Shown here piece by piece: positions 1 through 7,563 of a DNA stretch of 23,099 nt. The notes below the pieces were generated by a model. It saw nothing but the letters and a program-made list of their open reading frames with translations, searched no databases and was not told the DNA's origin. Within the stretch, counting starts at the first letter, position 1; each line of letters opens with the position of its first letter. The stretch comes from a virus. The translations under genes were made by a program, and so were the position numbers. The stretch is from IMG/VR virus record IMGVR_UViG_3300025941_000100, positions 1 through 23,099 of that record. The stretch is one strand, 5' to 3'.

Positions 1-1784
1 TCGGGCTGCGGGGGCGGACCCTGCGGGGGCACCTGGCCACCGGGCGGCAGCTGACCCTGAGCGTTCGGGTCCTGCTGCATCATCTGCTCCTGGGGCCCGT
101 TGAGGATCGTCGAGGTGTCCTTGATCCCGAAGCCGTACTGCAGCACGTAGCGCGCCAGACCGGCCGGGTTGACCACGCCGACCTCGACGAACGGAGCCAT
201 CGCATCGACCAGCTGCAGGGCAGACTGCCGACGGAAGGCCTCGTTTCGAGGCTCGGTCGATCCGCCCTCGACCTCGAAGTCGTAGCTGCCCTGCAGATAG
301 TCGGCGTCATAGTTGACCCACGCCCGCCCCGCCACCGAAGTGATCCGAGCCACCTGCTCGCCGGTCACGAACTGCTGCATCAGGGCGATGATCTTCTCGC
401 CGCAGTCGGCGAGGAAGCTCTCGATCTTGGCCAGCTTGTCGCGGCTACGAGAGTTGGCAGCGTCCTGGATCATCGCCGCCTCGGTGGCGGTGCGGCGGAT
501 CGCCGACTCCGGCTGGCCGCGCTGGTAGTCGCTGACCCCCGACACCGTGTTGATGTCGTCCTCGATCAGCTGGGACTGGTTGTAGAAGTCGGGTGGCGTG
601 CCGATCGAGGGCAGCGGGGCGATCAGACGGCTCGGGTCCTGGTCGCCGAGGGCCGGGACCATCGAGTTGTCGACGTCGGACTCGAGGGCGCGCACCCCGT
701 CCTCGTCGAAGCCGTCGCGGGCGTAGATCCACTTGCGAGCAAAGCGCTTGCGGTGGTTCAGCATCTGGTTGCGGGTCTCGTTGAGCTCCAGCTGGAGGCT
801 CTCGATCGACTCGATCTCGCCCATCGGATAGAAGTTGTCGGTCACCTCGTAGTTGCGCAGCATCAGGAACGGATGCCCGCAGCTGAACGGGATCGGCGCT
901 GGCTTGATCAGGTAGGCGTCCTGCGGGGTGCCCTCGTTGGTGACATCGCCGTCCAGACAGAACGTCGAGACCTCGTTGCGCTTCAAGTCGTAGAACTCGA
1001 TGATCTCGCAGTAGCTGATCGCCCCCTCGTCGGGGGTGTCCTCGTTGGCCCGCCCGTCCTCGTCACCCTGGCCCATGCTGATGAAGCGCTGCTGGCTGGC
1101 GATCGCCCGGCGCGCCTTGGGGTCGTAGCGACTGTCGACCTTGGCGTCCTGGATCGGGCGCCAGATGCGCTGAGCGATCCAGCGCATCTCGCGCGGCAGG
1201 CGGGCGTCGGGGTCGACGAACATGTCGTAGACCGATATGCGCTCGAGGTAGGGGCGGTCGGCGATGACATCGGTCGACTCGCTCTCGACGTTGCCGGGCA
1301 TCGGCACCCGGTCATCGATGCCCTCCTGGTCGCCCTGCTCGATCTTGTTCTCGGTGCCCATCTCGCCGGTCGCCTTGACCTCGGGCGGCTTGGTGAAGCG
1401 GTAGCCGCACTTGATCCAGCCGTGCCCGGCGAGGATCCAGTCGTCGACGGCGAGGCGGATCTCGTCCTGGAAGTGGTGACAGCGCCAGAGGTAGTTGAGG
1501 ACCTCCTCGACGATCACCGCCATCGGAGCGTTCTCGGGCTTGCGAGCGTTGACCACGAAGCGCGGGTTGTTGATGGCGACGGCCGGGGCGATCACGTTCT
1601 TGGTGGCGAACACGAGGTTCACGACGAGACGATCGTTCTTGTCGGCGGCGGCGTACTGCTTGCCCCGGTAGAGCTCGATCATCCGGTGCCAGAGATCGTC
1701 GTAGTTGTCCGAGCGCCAGCGCTTGGAGCGCTCGACCTCGTCGCGGGCGAACTGCAGCTTGTCAGTCAGCTTCATCGGCGGCAT
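1..1784 (-). CDS. Putative portal protein (partial, C-terminus off the window)
   Basis: About 594 codons are open from an ATG at 1784 to the left edge with no stop. Portal proteins form the dodecameric ring at the capsid vertex through which DNA is packaged and to which the tail attaches. The call rests on position directly downstream of TerL on the same strand, a length above 590 residues, and the general look of portals: an N-terminal region (MPPMKLTDKL...) rich in charged helices, a mid-protein segment with GEIESIESLQLELNETRNQM, a helix rich in Ala, Ile and Lys near the C-terminal third, and a Pro/Gln-rich tail in the last visible residues. An in-frame TGA just upstream of 1784 fixes the start at this ATG or the ATG three codons later; GGTGAG precedes the former. 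Family assignment is by context more than by a diagnostic motif. Confidence 0.75.
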   Translation of the reverse strand, partial: MPPMKLTDKLQFARDEVERSKRWRSDNYDDLWHRMIELYRGKQYAAADKNDRLVVNLVFATKNVIAPAVAINNPRFVVNARKPENAPMAVIVEEVLNYLWRCHHFQDEIRLAVDDWILAGHGWIKCGYRFTKPPEVKATGEMGTENKIEQGDQEGIDDRVPMPGNVESESTDVIADRPYLERISVYDMFVDPDARLPREMRWIAQRIWRPIQDAKVDSRYDPKARRAIASQQRFISMGQGDEDGRANEDTPDEGAISYCEIIEFYDLKRNEVSTFCLDGDVTNEGTPQDAYLIKPAPIPFSCGHPFLMLRNYEVTDNFYPMGEIESIESLQLELNETRNQMLNHRKRFARKWIYARDGFDEDGVRALESDVDNSMVPALGDQDPSRLIAPLPSIGTPPDFYNQSQLIEDDINTVSGVSDYQRGQPESAIRRTATEAAMIQDAANSRSRDKLAKIESFLADCGEKIIALMQQFVTGEQVARITSVAGRAWVNYDADYLQGSYDFEVEGGSTEPRNEAFRRQSALQLVDAMAPFVEVGVVNPAGLARYVLQYGFGIKDTSTILNGPQEQMMQQDPNAQGQLPPGGQVPPQGPPPQP

Positions 1785-1787
1785 CGC

Positions 1788-2003
1788 TCACCATCCGTAG
1801 GTAGAAGACGGCTCGACGTCGACGCCGAGCACCCGGTCCCCCAGCACCTCGGCCCGCTTCTCGGCGATCGTCGAGTTGTGGAACCGAGAGCGGGTGTAGC
1901 CACCACCACCGACGAAGGCGTAGCCGACCGAGCGCACCCGGCAGTTGAAGCACTCGGTGCGATCTTCTTCGGACGGCTTGCCGCACCGGCAGCGGATCCT
2001 CAT
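1788..2003 (-). CDS. Small zinc-ribbon protein between TIG protein and portal
   Basis: This 71-aa protein starts at the ATG overlapping the stop of the TIG-domain gene (ATGA) and ends 3 bases before the portal start, so it is translationally coupled to both. The N-terminus holds C5-x-C7 and C18-x2-C21, a probable four-cysteine zinc site (CRCGKPSEEDRTECFNC). The rest is a Gly-rich turn (GYAFVGGGGYTRSRF) and an acidic tail. A longer reading of this frame extends upstream, but that part is a shadow of the TIG gene with poor composition. I do not recognise a function. Its place between packaging and portal genes suggests a head or DNA-packaging accessory, which is inference. Confidence 0.7.
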   Translation of the reverse strand: MRIRCRCGKPSEEDRTECFNCRVRSVGYAFVGGGGYTRSRFHNSTIAEKRAEVLGDRVLGVDVEPSSTYGW

Positions 2004-2368
2004 GTAACGGTGTAGGTCTTGGCGGTCGTCGAGAACAGGGTGCCATTGCGCACGTTGACCGACACGGTGCCCGCCACCATCCCCGACAGCGGCATCACGA
2101 AGGTGACCGAGGTGGCCGACACGAACGTGGTCGCCTGGTCGACGCCGTTGATCGTCACCTTGGTGAACCCGGTGATGTAGCCGGTGCCGGTGCAGGTGAC
2201 GGTCTGGTTGGCCGCACCGTGCACGCCGGTCGTCGGCGAGATCGAGGTGAGGACGGGGGTGCTCGGCTTGGTCGAGCCGCGGTAGTTGATCCGCTGGTTG
2301 GTGAAGCGGGCCTTCCACGAGCCTCGATTCACCCGACGCTGCTTGTGGTACCGGGCGAGTGTGGTCAT
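2000..2368 (-). CDS. IPT/TIG (immunoglobulin-like) domain protein
   Basis: 122 aa, starting at an ATG that overlaps the TerL stop (ATGA). Residues 1-35 are a basic tail rich in Arg/Lys/Gln. Residues about 38-122 read as one IPT/TIG beta-sandwich: 'PVLTSISPTTG' is the classic first strand and turn, followed by 'VTCTGTGYITGFTKVTING' and 'TSVTFVMPLSGMVAGTVSVNV'. IPT/TIG folds in phages usually occur in tail tube, head-decoration or receptor-contact proteins. Sitting between TerL and portal, with a basic anchor and a single Ig-like domain, it could decorate the capsid surface, but no homologue search was possible. The fold assignment is good; the role is inference. Confidence 0.75.
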   Translation of the reverse strand: MTTLARYHKQRRVNRGSWKARFTNQRINYRGSTKPSTPVLTSISPTTGVHGAANQTVTCTGTGYITGFTKVTINGVDQATTFVSATSVTFVMPLSGMVAGTVSVNVRNGTLFSTTAKTYTVT

Positions 2369-3981
2369 CTCTGACTCCTGACGTAGTGGCGACCGATCGG
2401 CTCTCGCTCGACCGGGACGGCGGAGACCCGGTCGAGCTTGCCGAACATCATGCGCTCCATATAGCCCCAAGTACCGGGCGGGGGCTCATTAATCGGCTGG
2501 AACTCACGTAGCCACACATACTTCAGCATCTGGGCAGCGATCGCCAGGGCCATCACCCGGTCGTCGAACGGGGAGCCGTGCATCTTGCCATCGCCTTCGC
2601 GGATGAAGGTGCGGAGCTCGGCGATGCAGTCGGCGTCGTGGACGTGCAGCTGGCCCTCGCGCAGCGCCTGGTTGAGCTCGTCGATGGCGAGCGGCTTGGT
2701 GATCGTCGTGGTCCGCCAGCCGAGCACGTCGCTCGACTGGGCCCTGACCTTGGACTGGCTGCGCGAGTGGTACAGCGGCGAGTACATCATCCGCGCCAGC
2801 GCCTTGTTGGTGGTCAGTCCGTGGTTGTTGGATTCCACCCCAACGAGAGCGTTGTTGTACCAACGGCCGAGGTTGAACACCACGTCGGTGCCAAGCAGGT
2901 CGGCGTCGACCCGGTCGTGGAAGCAGGCGACGACGTCTCGGGACTTGGCATCAACGACATAGGCGACCGAATAATCGCCGTGCTCAAGCCCTTCAGCCAC
3001 GTCCACTCCGATGGCATAGCGTGCTCCCTCCTCGGGGTATCGCCAGACCCGCAGCGGGCCGTTGGGCTGGATGTCGAACTCTCGACCCTCCGGCCCGCTG
3101 ACCAACCTGCCCCGCTCGGGCTGGGCCGAGGTCATCGCCCGCAGCGTCTCGACGTTGAACACCGGGTGACCGGAGCGCAGGAAGGCCTCGTCGGGATCGT
3201 TGGGATATTCTTGGGCCAGCTGCCAGTCCGGCAAGTCGCGACGCTTGGACTCGTACCACTCCTCATCGCGGTCGCCAGACCACCACGGGAAGAAGATCCC
3301 CTTGAAGCGGTTGGTGTTGTTCTGGCTCCCGACCCACAGCTTGTGGAACAGGTTGCCCTCGCCGTGAGCGGTGCCGAGCATGATCACCCGGCCACCGACG
3401 TCGGCGATGGGCTCGATCGCCGCCCACGCCTCGTCGGAGTTTGGCAGGAGACCGAGCTCGTCTACGACAACGGTGTAGACCGTCTCACCGCGCGCTGGGT
3501 CAGAGGCGCTGGGGAGGGACTCGAGGTAACTCTCGTTCGACATGGCCATGCGTGTCTGGTTGACCTGAACGACTGGGCCCCGGTACTTCATCCAGGCGGG
3601 GAGGAAGCGACCGCCATACTTCGCTTTGTCGAGGAGCTTGACCGCATCGCGCTCCGTCTTCGAGAGCATCACGATCGCGCGGTCGGGATAGAAGAACGTC
3701 AGCCAGAAGCAGTAGGTGGAGATCAGCGTCGAGAACCCGATCTGGCGGGCCTTGAGCGCAACGGTGTAGCGCTCGGAGATCCACAGGTAGACCGCCTCGA
3801 CCTGGGCGTCGAAGAGCTCGAAGTTGATCCGGCCCCGCTCGGGGTGGCGGATCCACCAGTAGTTGGCGCAGAAGTAGCGGAACGCCTCGACCTTGTCGTC
3901 GTCGCTGGAGGTCTTCCACGCCGGAGCGACCTTGCGCCACTCCCGCTCCTGCAGAAGCTCCTCGAGGGTGTAGTCGCTCAC
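2365..3981 (-). CDS. terL: Terminase large subunit (ATPase and nuclease)
   Basis: 538 aa, a usual length for TerL, the motor that cuts concatemeric phage DNA and pumps it through the portal. The N-terminal ATPase shows a Walker A-like P-loop KARQIGFST at residues 78-85 (the R-Q-x-G-x-S/T variant typical of terminases), Walker B VYTVVVDE with D174/E175, and a coupling motif around MLGTA 201-205. The C-terminal RNase H-like nuclease has GVDVAEG (D327), GVESNNHG (E383) and SPFDDRVMAL (D473/D474), the three acidic positions expected for the metal site. The start is GTG at 3981, overlapping the stop of the 53-aa gene (GTGA). The protein appears complete and intact. Confidence 0.95.
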   Translation of the reverse strand: MSDYTLEELLQEREWRKVAPAWKTSSDDDKVEAFRYFCANYWWIRHPERGRINFELFDAQVEAVYLWISERYTVALKARQIGFSTLISTYCFWLTFFYPDRAIVMLSKTERDAVKLLDKAKYGGRFLPAWMKYRGPVVQVNQTRMAMSNESYLESLPSASDPARGETVYTVVVDELGLLPNSDEAWAAIEPIADVGGRVIMLGTAHGEGNLFHKLWVGSQNNTNRFKGIFFPWWSGDRDEEWYESKRRDLPDWQLAQEYPNDPDEAFLRSGHPVFNVETLRAMTSAQPERGRLVSGPEGREFDIQPNGPLRVWRYPEEGARYAIGVDVAEGLEHGDYSVAYVVDAKSRDVVACFHDRVDADLLGTDVVFNLGRWYNNALVGVESNNHGLTTNKALARMMYSPLYHSRSQSKVRAQSSDVLGWRTTTITKPLAIDELNQALREGQLHVHDADCIAELRTFIREGDGKMHGSPFDDRVMALAIAAQMLKYVWLREFQPINEPPPGTWGYMERMMFGKLDRVSAVPVEREPIGRHYVRSQR

Positions 3982-4139
3982 GGTTCGAGCACGTCGATGC
4001 GGGTCTCGTGGTCGGCGAGGGTGGCCTCGGTGGCGTCGATGCGGGCGATGATCTCGGCGATCTGGCGCTGCAGGTCGAAGAACGCCCGGCGCTCGGCCGG
4101 GGTGTTGCGGGCCTGGAAGCCGCCCTCGGTATTGGTCAC
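3978..4139 (-). CDS. 53-aa coiled-coil protein between TerS and TerL
   Basis: A GTG start at 4139 overlaps the TerS stop (GTGA) and the TGA at 3978-3980 overlaps the TerL GTG, so it is locked into the terminase operon by overlaps on both sides. The product is mostly helical with a heptad-like pattern from residue 17 on (FFDLQRQIAEIIARIDATE, then ATLADHETRIDVL), consistent with a short coiled-coil oligomer. No family is recognised beyond general resemblance to SlyX-like or similar short coiled-coil proteins. It may bridge the terminase subunits or be part of the packaging complex; this is inferred from gene order only. Confidence 0.65.
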   Translation of the reverse strand: MTNTEGGFQARNTPAERRAFFDLQRQIAEIIARIDATEATLADHETRIDVLEP

Positions 4140-4588
4140 GGTGCCTCGGCGAGGGCCCGCTTGGTCATCAGATCGAGCTCGGAGTCGGTGAGCATGCCGA
4201 GGGCCCGGCCGGTGACCTGGCGCTCGGGACTCATCTCGCGGATCGCTTCGAGGTACAGCTTGGCCGCAGATACGTGGCGCGGATTGCGCACATCGGCAGC
4301 TGCCTCGTAGAGGGCGTCGAGCACGGCCTGGCGCTTGTCGAGGTCGCCGATGACCTGGTCGGTCTCGCCCTGCCAGACCTCGCGGAACTCCCGGTCGTGC
4401 TTCCAGTTGTAGAGCGTCTTGACGTGGACGTCGATCATCCGGGCGAACTCGGCCTCGGTGGGCGGGTTGCGTGCCGTCGGCGGCGTGGTCAGCCACTCGA
4501 TGTAGCGCATCTTCTCCGGGTTCTGGCGGACCGGCTCGTACATCTTGGACACGCCGCCATTGTGCACGACGAGGAGGGTCTTGACCAT
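4136..4588 (-). CDS. terS: Putative terminase small subunit (HTH)
   Basis: 150 aa from ATG 4588 (an internal ATG at 4543 is an alternative; neither has a convincing Shine-Dalgarno sequence). Residues about 35-60 form a helix-turn-helix of the phBC6A51-type seen in phage TerS proteins: NPPTEAEFARMIDVHVKTLYNW followed by KHDREFREVW. The rest is helical and would oligomerise. TerS recognises the packaging site and delivers DNA to TerL. The call depends on this HTH and on being the first gene of the TerS/53-aa/TerL/portal run. It is read divergently from the ribbon-helix-helix gene, with only 28 bp between the starts. Confidence 0.75.
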   Translation of the reverse strand: MVKTLLVVHNGGVSKMYEPVRQNPEKMRYIEWLTTPPTARNPPTEAEFARMIDVHVKTLYNWKHDREFREVWQGETDQVIGDLDKRQAVLDALYEAAADVRNPRHVSAAKLYLEAIREMSPERQVTGRALGMLTDSELDLMTKRALAEAP

Positions 4589-4609
4589 CCCTGCGAGTGA
4601 GTGTATGCT
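4581..4609 (+). promoter_or_regulatory. Sigma70-type promoter, probably leaderless
   Basis: TTGACC (4581-4586) and TATGCT (4604-4609) are separated by exactly 17 bp, a near-consensus vegetative promoter. The predicted transcription start falls at 4616-4617, on the ATG of the ribbon-helix-helix gene, so the message would have no 5' leader; there is also no Shine-Dalgarno sequence upstream of that ATG. Leaderless mRNAs are common in Actinobacteria. The -35 box overlaps the start codon of the divergent TerS gene. Confidence 0.65.
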
Positions 4610-4616
4610 TAGACTC

Positions 4617-4772
4617 ATGAAGTCAATCACCCCGGCCGACGCCAAGGTGAGCGTGCAGCTACGGCTCCCGCTGCCGCTGCGCAACCGCCTCGTCGTCGCC
4701 GCCACCCGCCGCGACATCTCGCTCAACCAGATGTGCCAGGAGCTCTTGGAGCAGGGAGTCAACGGCGAATGA
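4617..4772 (+). CDS. Ribbon-helix-helix (Arc/MetJ-type) small regulator
   Basis: 51 aa. Residues about 9-17 form a beta strand (KVSVQLRLP), followed by helix PLRNRLVVAATRRD, a turn ISLNQ and helix MCQELLEQGV, which is the RHH layout of Arc, CopG and HicB C-terminal domains. Such proteins bind operator DNA as dimers through the strand. It is the first gene of the rightward early block and follows its own near-consensus promoter. A short imperfect dyad GACTCATGAAGTC (4612-4624) overlaps the start codon and could be an operator for autoregulation; this is inference. The stop overlaps the next ATG (ATGA). Confidence 0.75.
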   Translation: MKSITPADAKVSVQLRLPLPLRNRLVVAATRRDISLNQMCQELLEQGVNGE

Positions 4773-5254
4773 AGATCGTCGGCATCGACCCCGGCGTGAC
4801 CGGGGCACTGGCATTGCTCGACGGCGACGATGTGCGGGTCTACGACATGCCCCGCGACACCGACGGGATCGCCGGGGTCACGGTCTACCGGCTGATCTCC
4901 AAATGGGACCCGGCCGAGGTCTACATCGAGCGGACCCACGCCATGCCGATGAACGGCTCGAAGGCGACCTACAGCCTCGGCGACACCAACGGCTCCCTGC
5001 GCACCGCCGTGCACATCCTTCGGATACCTCTGATATGGGTGCCGTCGCTGAAGTGGCAGAACGAGTTCAGCCTGCGCAAGCCCGGCCTCACCGACGCCGA
5101 GCGCAAGAACCGCTCGCGCTGGCGGGCCCAGGAGCTCTTCCCGACGCTGGCCGACCAGCTGATGCGGATCAAGCACCACAACCGCGCCGAGGCCCTCTTG
5201 ATCGCCGAGTACGGACGGCGCACCTCGATCACCAAGGCGGTGACCAATGCCTGA
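4769..5254 (+). CDS. RuvC-like Holliday junction resolvase
   Basis: 161 aa. The N-terminal KIVGIDPGVTGALALL carries the first RNase H-fold aspartate (D7) with the typical DPG-x-TG turn; the second acidic residue is E54 in VYIERTHAMP; the C-terminal HHNRAEALLIAEYG (136-149) matches the conserved D/H-x-x-A-E/D-A-x-L-x-A helix with E141 as the last metal ligand. This is the layout of RuvC-family endonucleases that cut four-way junctions. The ATG at 4769 overlaps the upstream stop, ruling out the longer upstream reading. It probably resolves recombination or replication branches before packaging, in concert with the exonuclease and SSB-like genes downstream. Confidence 0.88.
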   Translation: MKIVGIDPGVTGALALLDGDDVRVYDMPRDTDGIAGVTVYRLISKWDPAEVYIERTHAMPMNGSKATYSLGDTNGSLRTAVHILRIPLIWVPSLKWQNEFSLRKPGLTDAERKNRSRWRAQELFPTLADQLMRIKHHNRAEALLIAEYGRRTSITKAVTNA

Positions 5255-5486
5255 GGACGAACGCCTACGAATCCCGCTGAAGCGCAGAGCGACGTGCGAA
5301 CTGTGTGACGGAGAGCTCGACGTGCAGGCCAAGGGCGTGCACCAGTGGACAGCGGGCTGGGTCCGCCAGCGTGCAGGTGGCGGTGGCCACGGCGTGTCGT
5401 GCCCGGTGCGCAGCCATCGCTGGGCCCACGGCGACTGCGTCGACCAGCTGGCCGCAGGACAACTACTGCAAGGAGCACTGTTTTGA
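5247..5486 (+). CDS. Small zinc-binding protein
   Basis: 79 aa, ATG at 5247 overlapping the RuvC-like gene by 8 bases. Candidate zinc ligands are C17-x2-C20, H32, H48, C52, H57, H61 and C64 (segments ATCELCDGELDVQAKG and HRWAHGDCVDQL). The spacing of a CxxC knuckle followed by H and a C-terminal H-x2-C resembles the small HNH-like or zinc-ribbon proteins found in actinophage early regions. Catalytic competence cannot be judged. AGGAG near its 3' end (5471-5475) serves the next gene. Confidence 0.7.
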   Translation: MPEDERLRIPLKRRATCELCDGELDVQAKGVHQWTAGWVRQRAGGGGHGVSCPVRSHRWAHGDCVDQLAAGQLLQGALF

Positions 5487-5641
5487 GCGGCGACCATCGG
5501 CGCTACGAAGACCGCGACCAACCGCTGGTCTGCACCTGCGAGCGCCCGATCCCAGAGCACATCGGCCTGTTCGACGCCTGGCAGTGCTTGCGCTGCCTCC
5601 GCAAACTCCATCACACCCATCAGCAAGGATCACCGACATGA
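5483..5641 (+). CDS. 52-aa zinc-knuckle protein with TTG start
   Basis: A TTG at 5483 overlaps the upstream TGA (TTGA) and has a good Shine-Dalgarno AGGAG at 5471-5475, 7 bases upstream, which decides this unusual start. The product has two CxC/CxxC knuckles, VCTCERPIPEH and WQCLRCLRKLHH, giving a probable four-cysteine zinc site plus nearby histidines. The stop overlaps the ATG of the next gene. No named family is recognised. Confidence 0.65.
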   Translation: MSGDHRRYEDRDQPLVCTCERPIPEHIGLFDAWQCLRCLRKLHHTHQQGSPT

Positions 5642-5844
5642 CCGACACGTTCAGCCCCGAAGCGATCATCGAGCAGGCCCGCGAGGGCCTCAGCATCATC
5701 GACCGCCAGATCACCTCGATGCGTGAAGAGCGCAAGATCCTCGGCGATCACATCGCCCAAGCGCTCGAAGACCGCAAGCCGCTCGCCCGCATCGTCGCCG
5801 CCGCCACCCCCCGATCCCGCAAGGCGCGGTCCAACGGTGAGTGA
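5638..5844 (+). CDS. 68-aa coiled-coil protein
   Basis: ATG at 5638 overlaps the upstream stop (ATGA). Residues 8-48 are strongly helical and amphipathic (EAIIEQAREGLSIIDRQITS, then MREERKILGDHIAQAL), followed by a basic tail (ATPRSRKARSN). It looks like a short coiled-coil DNA-associated accessory protein. Function not recognised; position directly before the exonuclease suggests it belongs to the same operon. Confidence 0.65.
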   Translation: MTDTFSPEAIIEQAREGLSIIDRQITSMREERKILGDHIAQALEDRKPLARIVAAATPRSRKARSNGE

Positions 5845-7084
5845 CGGCGTCAGCCTCGAAGAGCTCAGCGACGACCCGACCCCGCTCGACTTCCGCCGGG
5901 CCAACGGGGCGCCGATGGTGGTGCGCCCCGACGACCCGACGAAATGGGACCGCTACTCGCGGCCATCGGGCTGGGGCAGCGACCTCGACGACGAGTCGAA
6001 CCTCGTCACCTGGAAGATCGACCGGGCGATGGAAGGGGTGGCCTCGGACCCGTCGATCTGCGCCATCGTCGCCAGCAACCTCGGCAACAAGCAGGGCGCC
6101 AAGGAGCGACGCGAGCGTGCGATCCAGCGCGGCCGGGGCGACGAGGCAGCCGACATCGGCACGGCGCTGCACAAGATGACCGAGCGGGTCGAGCGCGCCG
6201 ACGGGTTCTGCGCCCCCGAGCCATACGCCTCCGACATCGCCGAGTACCTCACCTGCCTGGACCACGCCGGGCTGACCTCGGAGTACATCGAGTGCCACCT
6301 GGTCAACGACGAGATGCGCGCCGCCGGAACAGCCGACCGCATCTACCGGGCCCACCGCCCGCTGATGGTGCCGGGCTTCGACGTGATCGTTCCGGGCCAG
6401 TTCATCCTCGGCGACCTCAAGACCGGCAAGCGCCTCGACTACTCGCTGCCCGGCTTCGCCATCCAGCTGGCGCTCTACTGCGACGCCGTGTTCTACGACG
6501 TCGCCACCAACGTGCGCTCGCCGCTGCCGGACAACATGCGCACCGATGTCGCACTGCTCGTGCACATGCCCGCCGGGCAGATCAACTGCGAGTTCCACTG
6601 GATCGACCTGCAGGTCGGGCGCGAGGGCGCCGAGATCGTGCGCCGGGTGCGGGCGTGGCGCAAGCGCGACGACTTCACGCAGCCGTTCCGCTACCCGCCC
6701 AGCGACGAAGAGGCGCTGCTGACCACGCCGATGGAACAGCTGGTCCACGGCAACTTCGTGCCGCACGACCCGGACCTGCAGGGCATCGACACCGAGGCCT
6801 GGGTGCAGGCGATGTCGACCTGGGCGCAGGACCGGATCAACACGATCGGCACCTCGGCCGACGCCCGCACCCTGCTGATGCGCCAGTGGCCGAGCGGGGC
6901 GCCAACCATTCGCCAGGGCGGCATCACACCCGCCCAACTCTCGGCGGTGCTCGACCTGCTCGACACCATCGAGGGGGCATTTGACCTGCCCTTCCCTGCG
7001 GGTGACCCCAGGGTGGAGTGGGACCGGGGGCTTCATTCCGACGCCCTACCACGTAACAACGAACCAAGGAGCAACGTGCCATGA
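5837..7084 (+). CDS. PD-(D/E)XK exonuclease (RecB/Cas4-like)
   Basis: 415 aa from GTG 5837, overlapping the previous stop region by 8 bases. Motif I-like GTALHKMTE lies at 108-116, motif II GTADRI at 164-169 (D167), motif III GDLKTGK at 192-198 (D193, K195), and the QLALY helix follows at 210-214. This is the order and spacing of RecB-family nucleases, and similar proteins in actinophages are annotated Cas4-family exonucleases. The cysteine cluster that holds the Fe-S centre in true Cas4 is not evident, so this is better described as RecB-like. It would resect double-stranded ends to single strands for recombination, with the SSB-like protein encoded next as partner. An ATGA overlap couples the two genes. 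Confidence 0.85.
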   Translation: MSDGVSLEELSDDPTPLDFRRANGAPMVVRPDDPTKWDRYSRPSGWGSDLDDESNLVTWKIDRAMEGVASDPSICAIVASNLGNKQGAKERRERAIQRGRGDEAADIGTALHKMTERVERADGFCAPEPYASDIAEYLTCLDHAGLTSEYIECHLVNDEMRAAGTADRIYRAHRPLMVPGFDVIVPGQFILGDLKTGKRLDYSLPGFAIQLALYCDAVFYDVATNVRSPLPDNMRTDVALLVHMPAGQINCEFHWIDLQVGREGAEIVRRVRAWRKRDDFTQPFRYPPSDEEALLTTPMEQLVHGNFVPHDPDLQGIDTEAWVQAMSTWAQDRINTIGTSADARTLLMRQWPSGAPTIRQGGITPAQLSAVLDLLDTIEGAFDLPFPAGDPRVEWDRGLHSDALPRNNEPRSNVP

Positions 7085-7563
7085 GCATTTCCAAAGAAGC
7101 GAACGACTTCCTGATGCAGGCGGGGGGCAAGTCCTTCCCCTTCGAGAAGCTGAACGACGTCATCATGGGAGAGGTGGTCTCGGCCGAAGTCCGCCAGCAG
7201 ACCGACCTGGAGACGGGCGAGAAGCTGGCCTGGACCGACGGATCGCCGCGGATGCAGCTGGTGATCACGCTGCAGACGGCGCTGAAGTCGACCGACGAGG
7301 ACGACGGGCAGCGCACGATCTACGCCAAGGGCGGCAACTTCGACGTCGCCGAGGGCGAGGGGATGTCGATGAAAGCGGCGATCGGCAAGGCCGTGCGAGA
7401 CGGCGGGGGCACCGGGCTCAACCCCGGCGACCAGCTGGCCGTCGCCTACACCGGCAACGGGGTCCGCAAGAACCGCGGCTTCAACCCGCCGAAGCTGTAC
7501 TCGGCGTCGTGGAAGCAGGCCACCCCGGCGTCGGTGTCGGGCAAAGACCTCTTCGACGACTGA
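7081..7563 (+). CDS. SSB-like single-stranded DNA-binding protein
   Basis: 160 aa with a clear Shine-Dalgarno (AAGGAG near 7069) and an ATG overlapping the exonuclease stop. The N-terminus MSISKEANDFLMQAGG, the segment VSAEVRQQTDLETGEKLAWT and DGSPRMQLVITLQT resemble a family annotated in actinophages as ssDNA-binding or SSB-like, as I recall it. The beta-strand-rich body fits an OB fold, and the last residues KDLFDD form the short acidic, aromatic tip that bacterial SSB uses to recruit partners. It would protect single strands made by the exonuclease and the replication fork. Confidence 0.75.
   Translation: MSISKEANDFLMQAGGKSFPFEKLNDVIMGEVVSAEVRQQTDLETGEKLAWTDGSPRMQLVITLQTALKSTDEDDGQRTIYAKGGNFDVAEGEGMSMKAAIGKAVRDGGGTGLNPGDQLAVAYTGNGVRKNRGFNPPKLYSASWKQATPASVSGKDLFDD

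Noticed and set aside
753-2015. Long plus-strand open frame opposite the portal gene
   Set aside because: It is a mirror of the third-position G/C bias of the real minus-strand gene; its product is a Val/Leu/Asp run without domain features.
2578-4191. Long plus-strand open frame opposite TerL
   Set aside because: TerL on the minus strand has all motor and nuclease motifs; the antisense frame has none and poor composition.
4589-5626. Minus-strand upstream extension of TerS across the RuvC-like gene
   Set aside because: This stretch is antisense to well supported plus-strand genes; the TerS protein begins sensibly at ATG 4588.
5711-7036. Long minus-strand open frame opposite the exonuclease
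   Set aside because: The plus-strand frame shows the full nuclease motif set, and the antisense frame is Val/Arg/His-rich low-information sequence.
5837-7084. True Cas4 adaptation nuclease tied to a CRISPR system
   Set aside because: No Fe-S cysteine cluster is evident and no cas1, cas2 or array is present; a RecB-like phage exonuclease is the better name.
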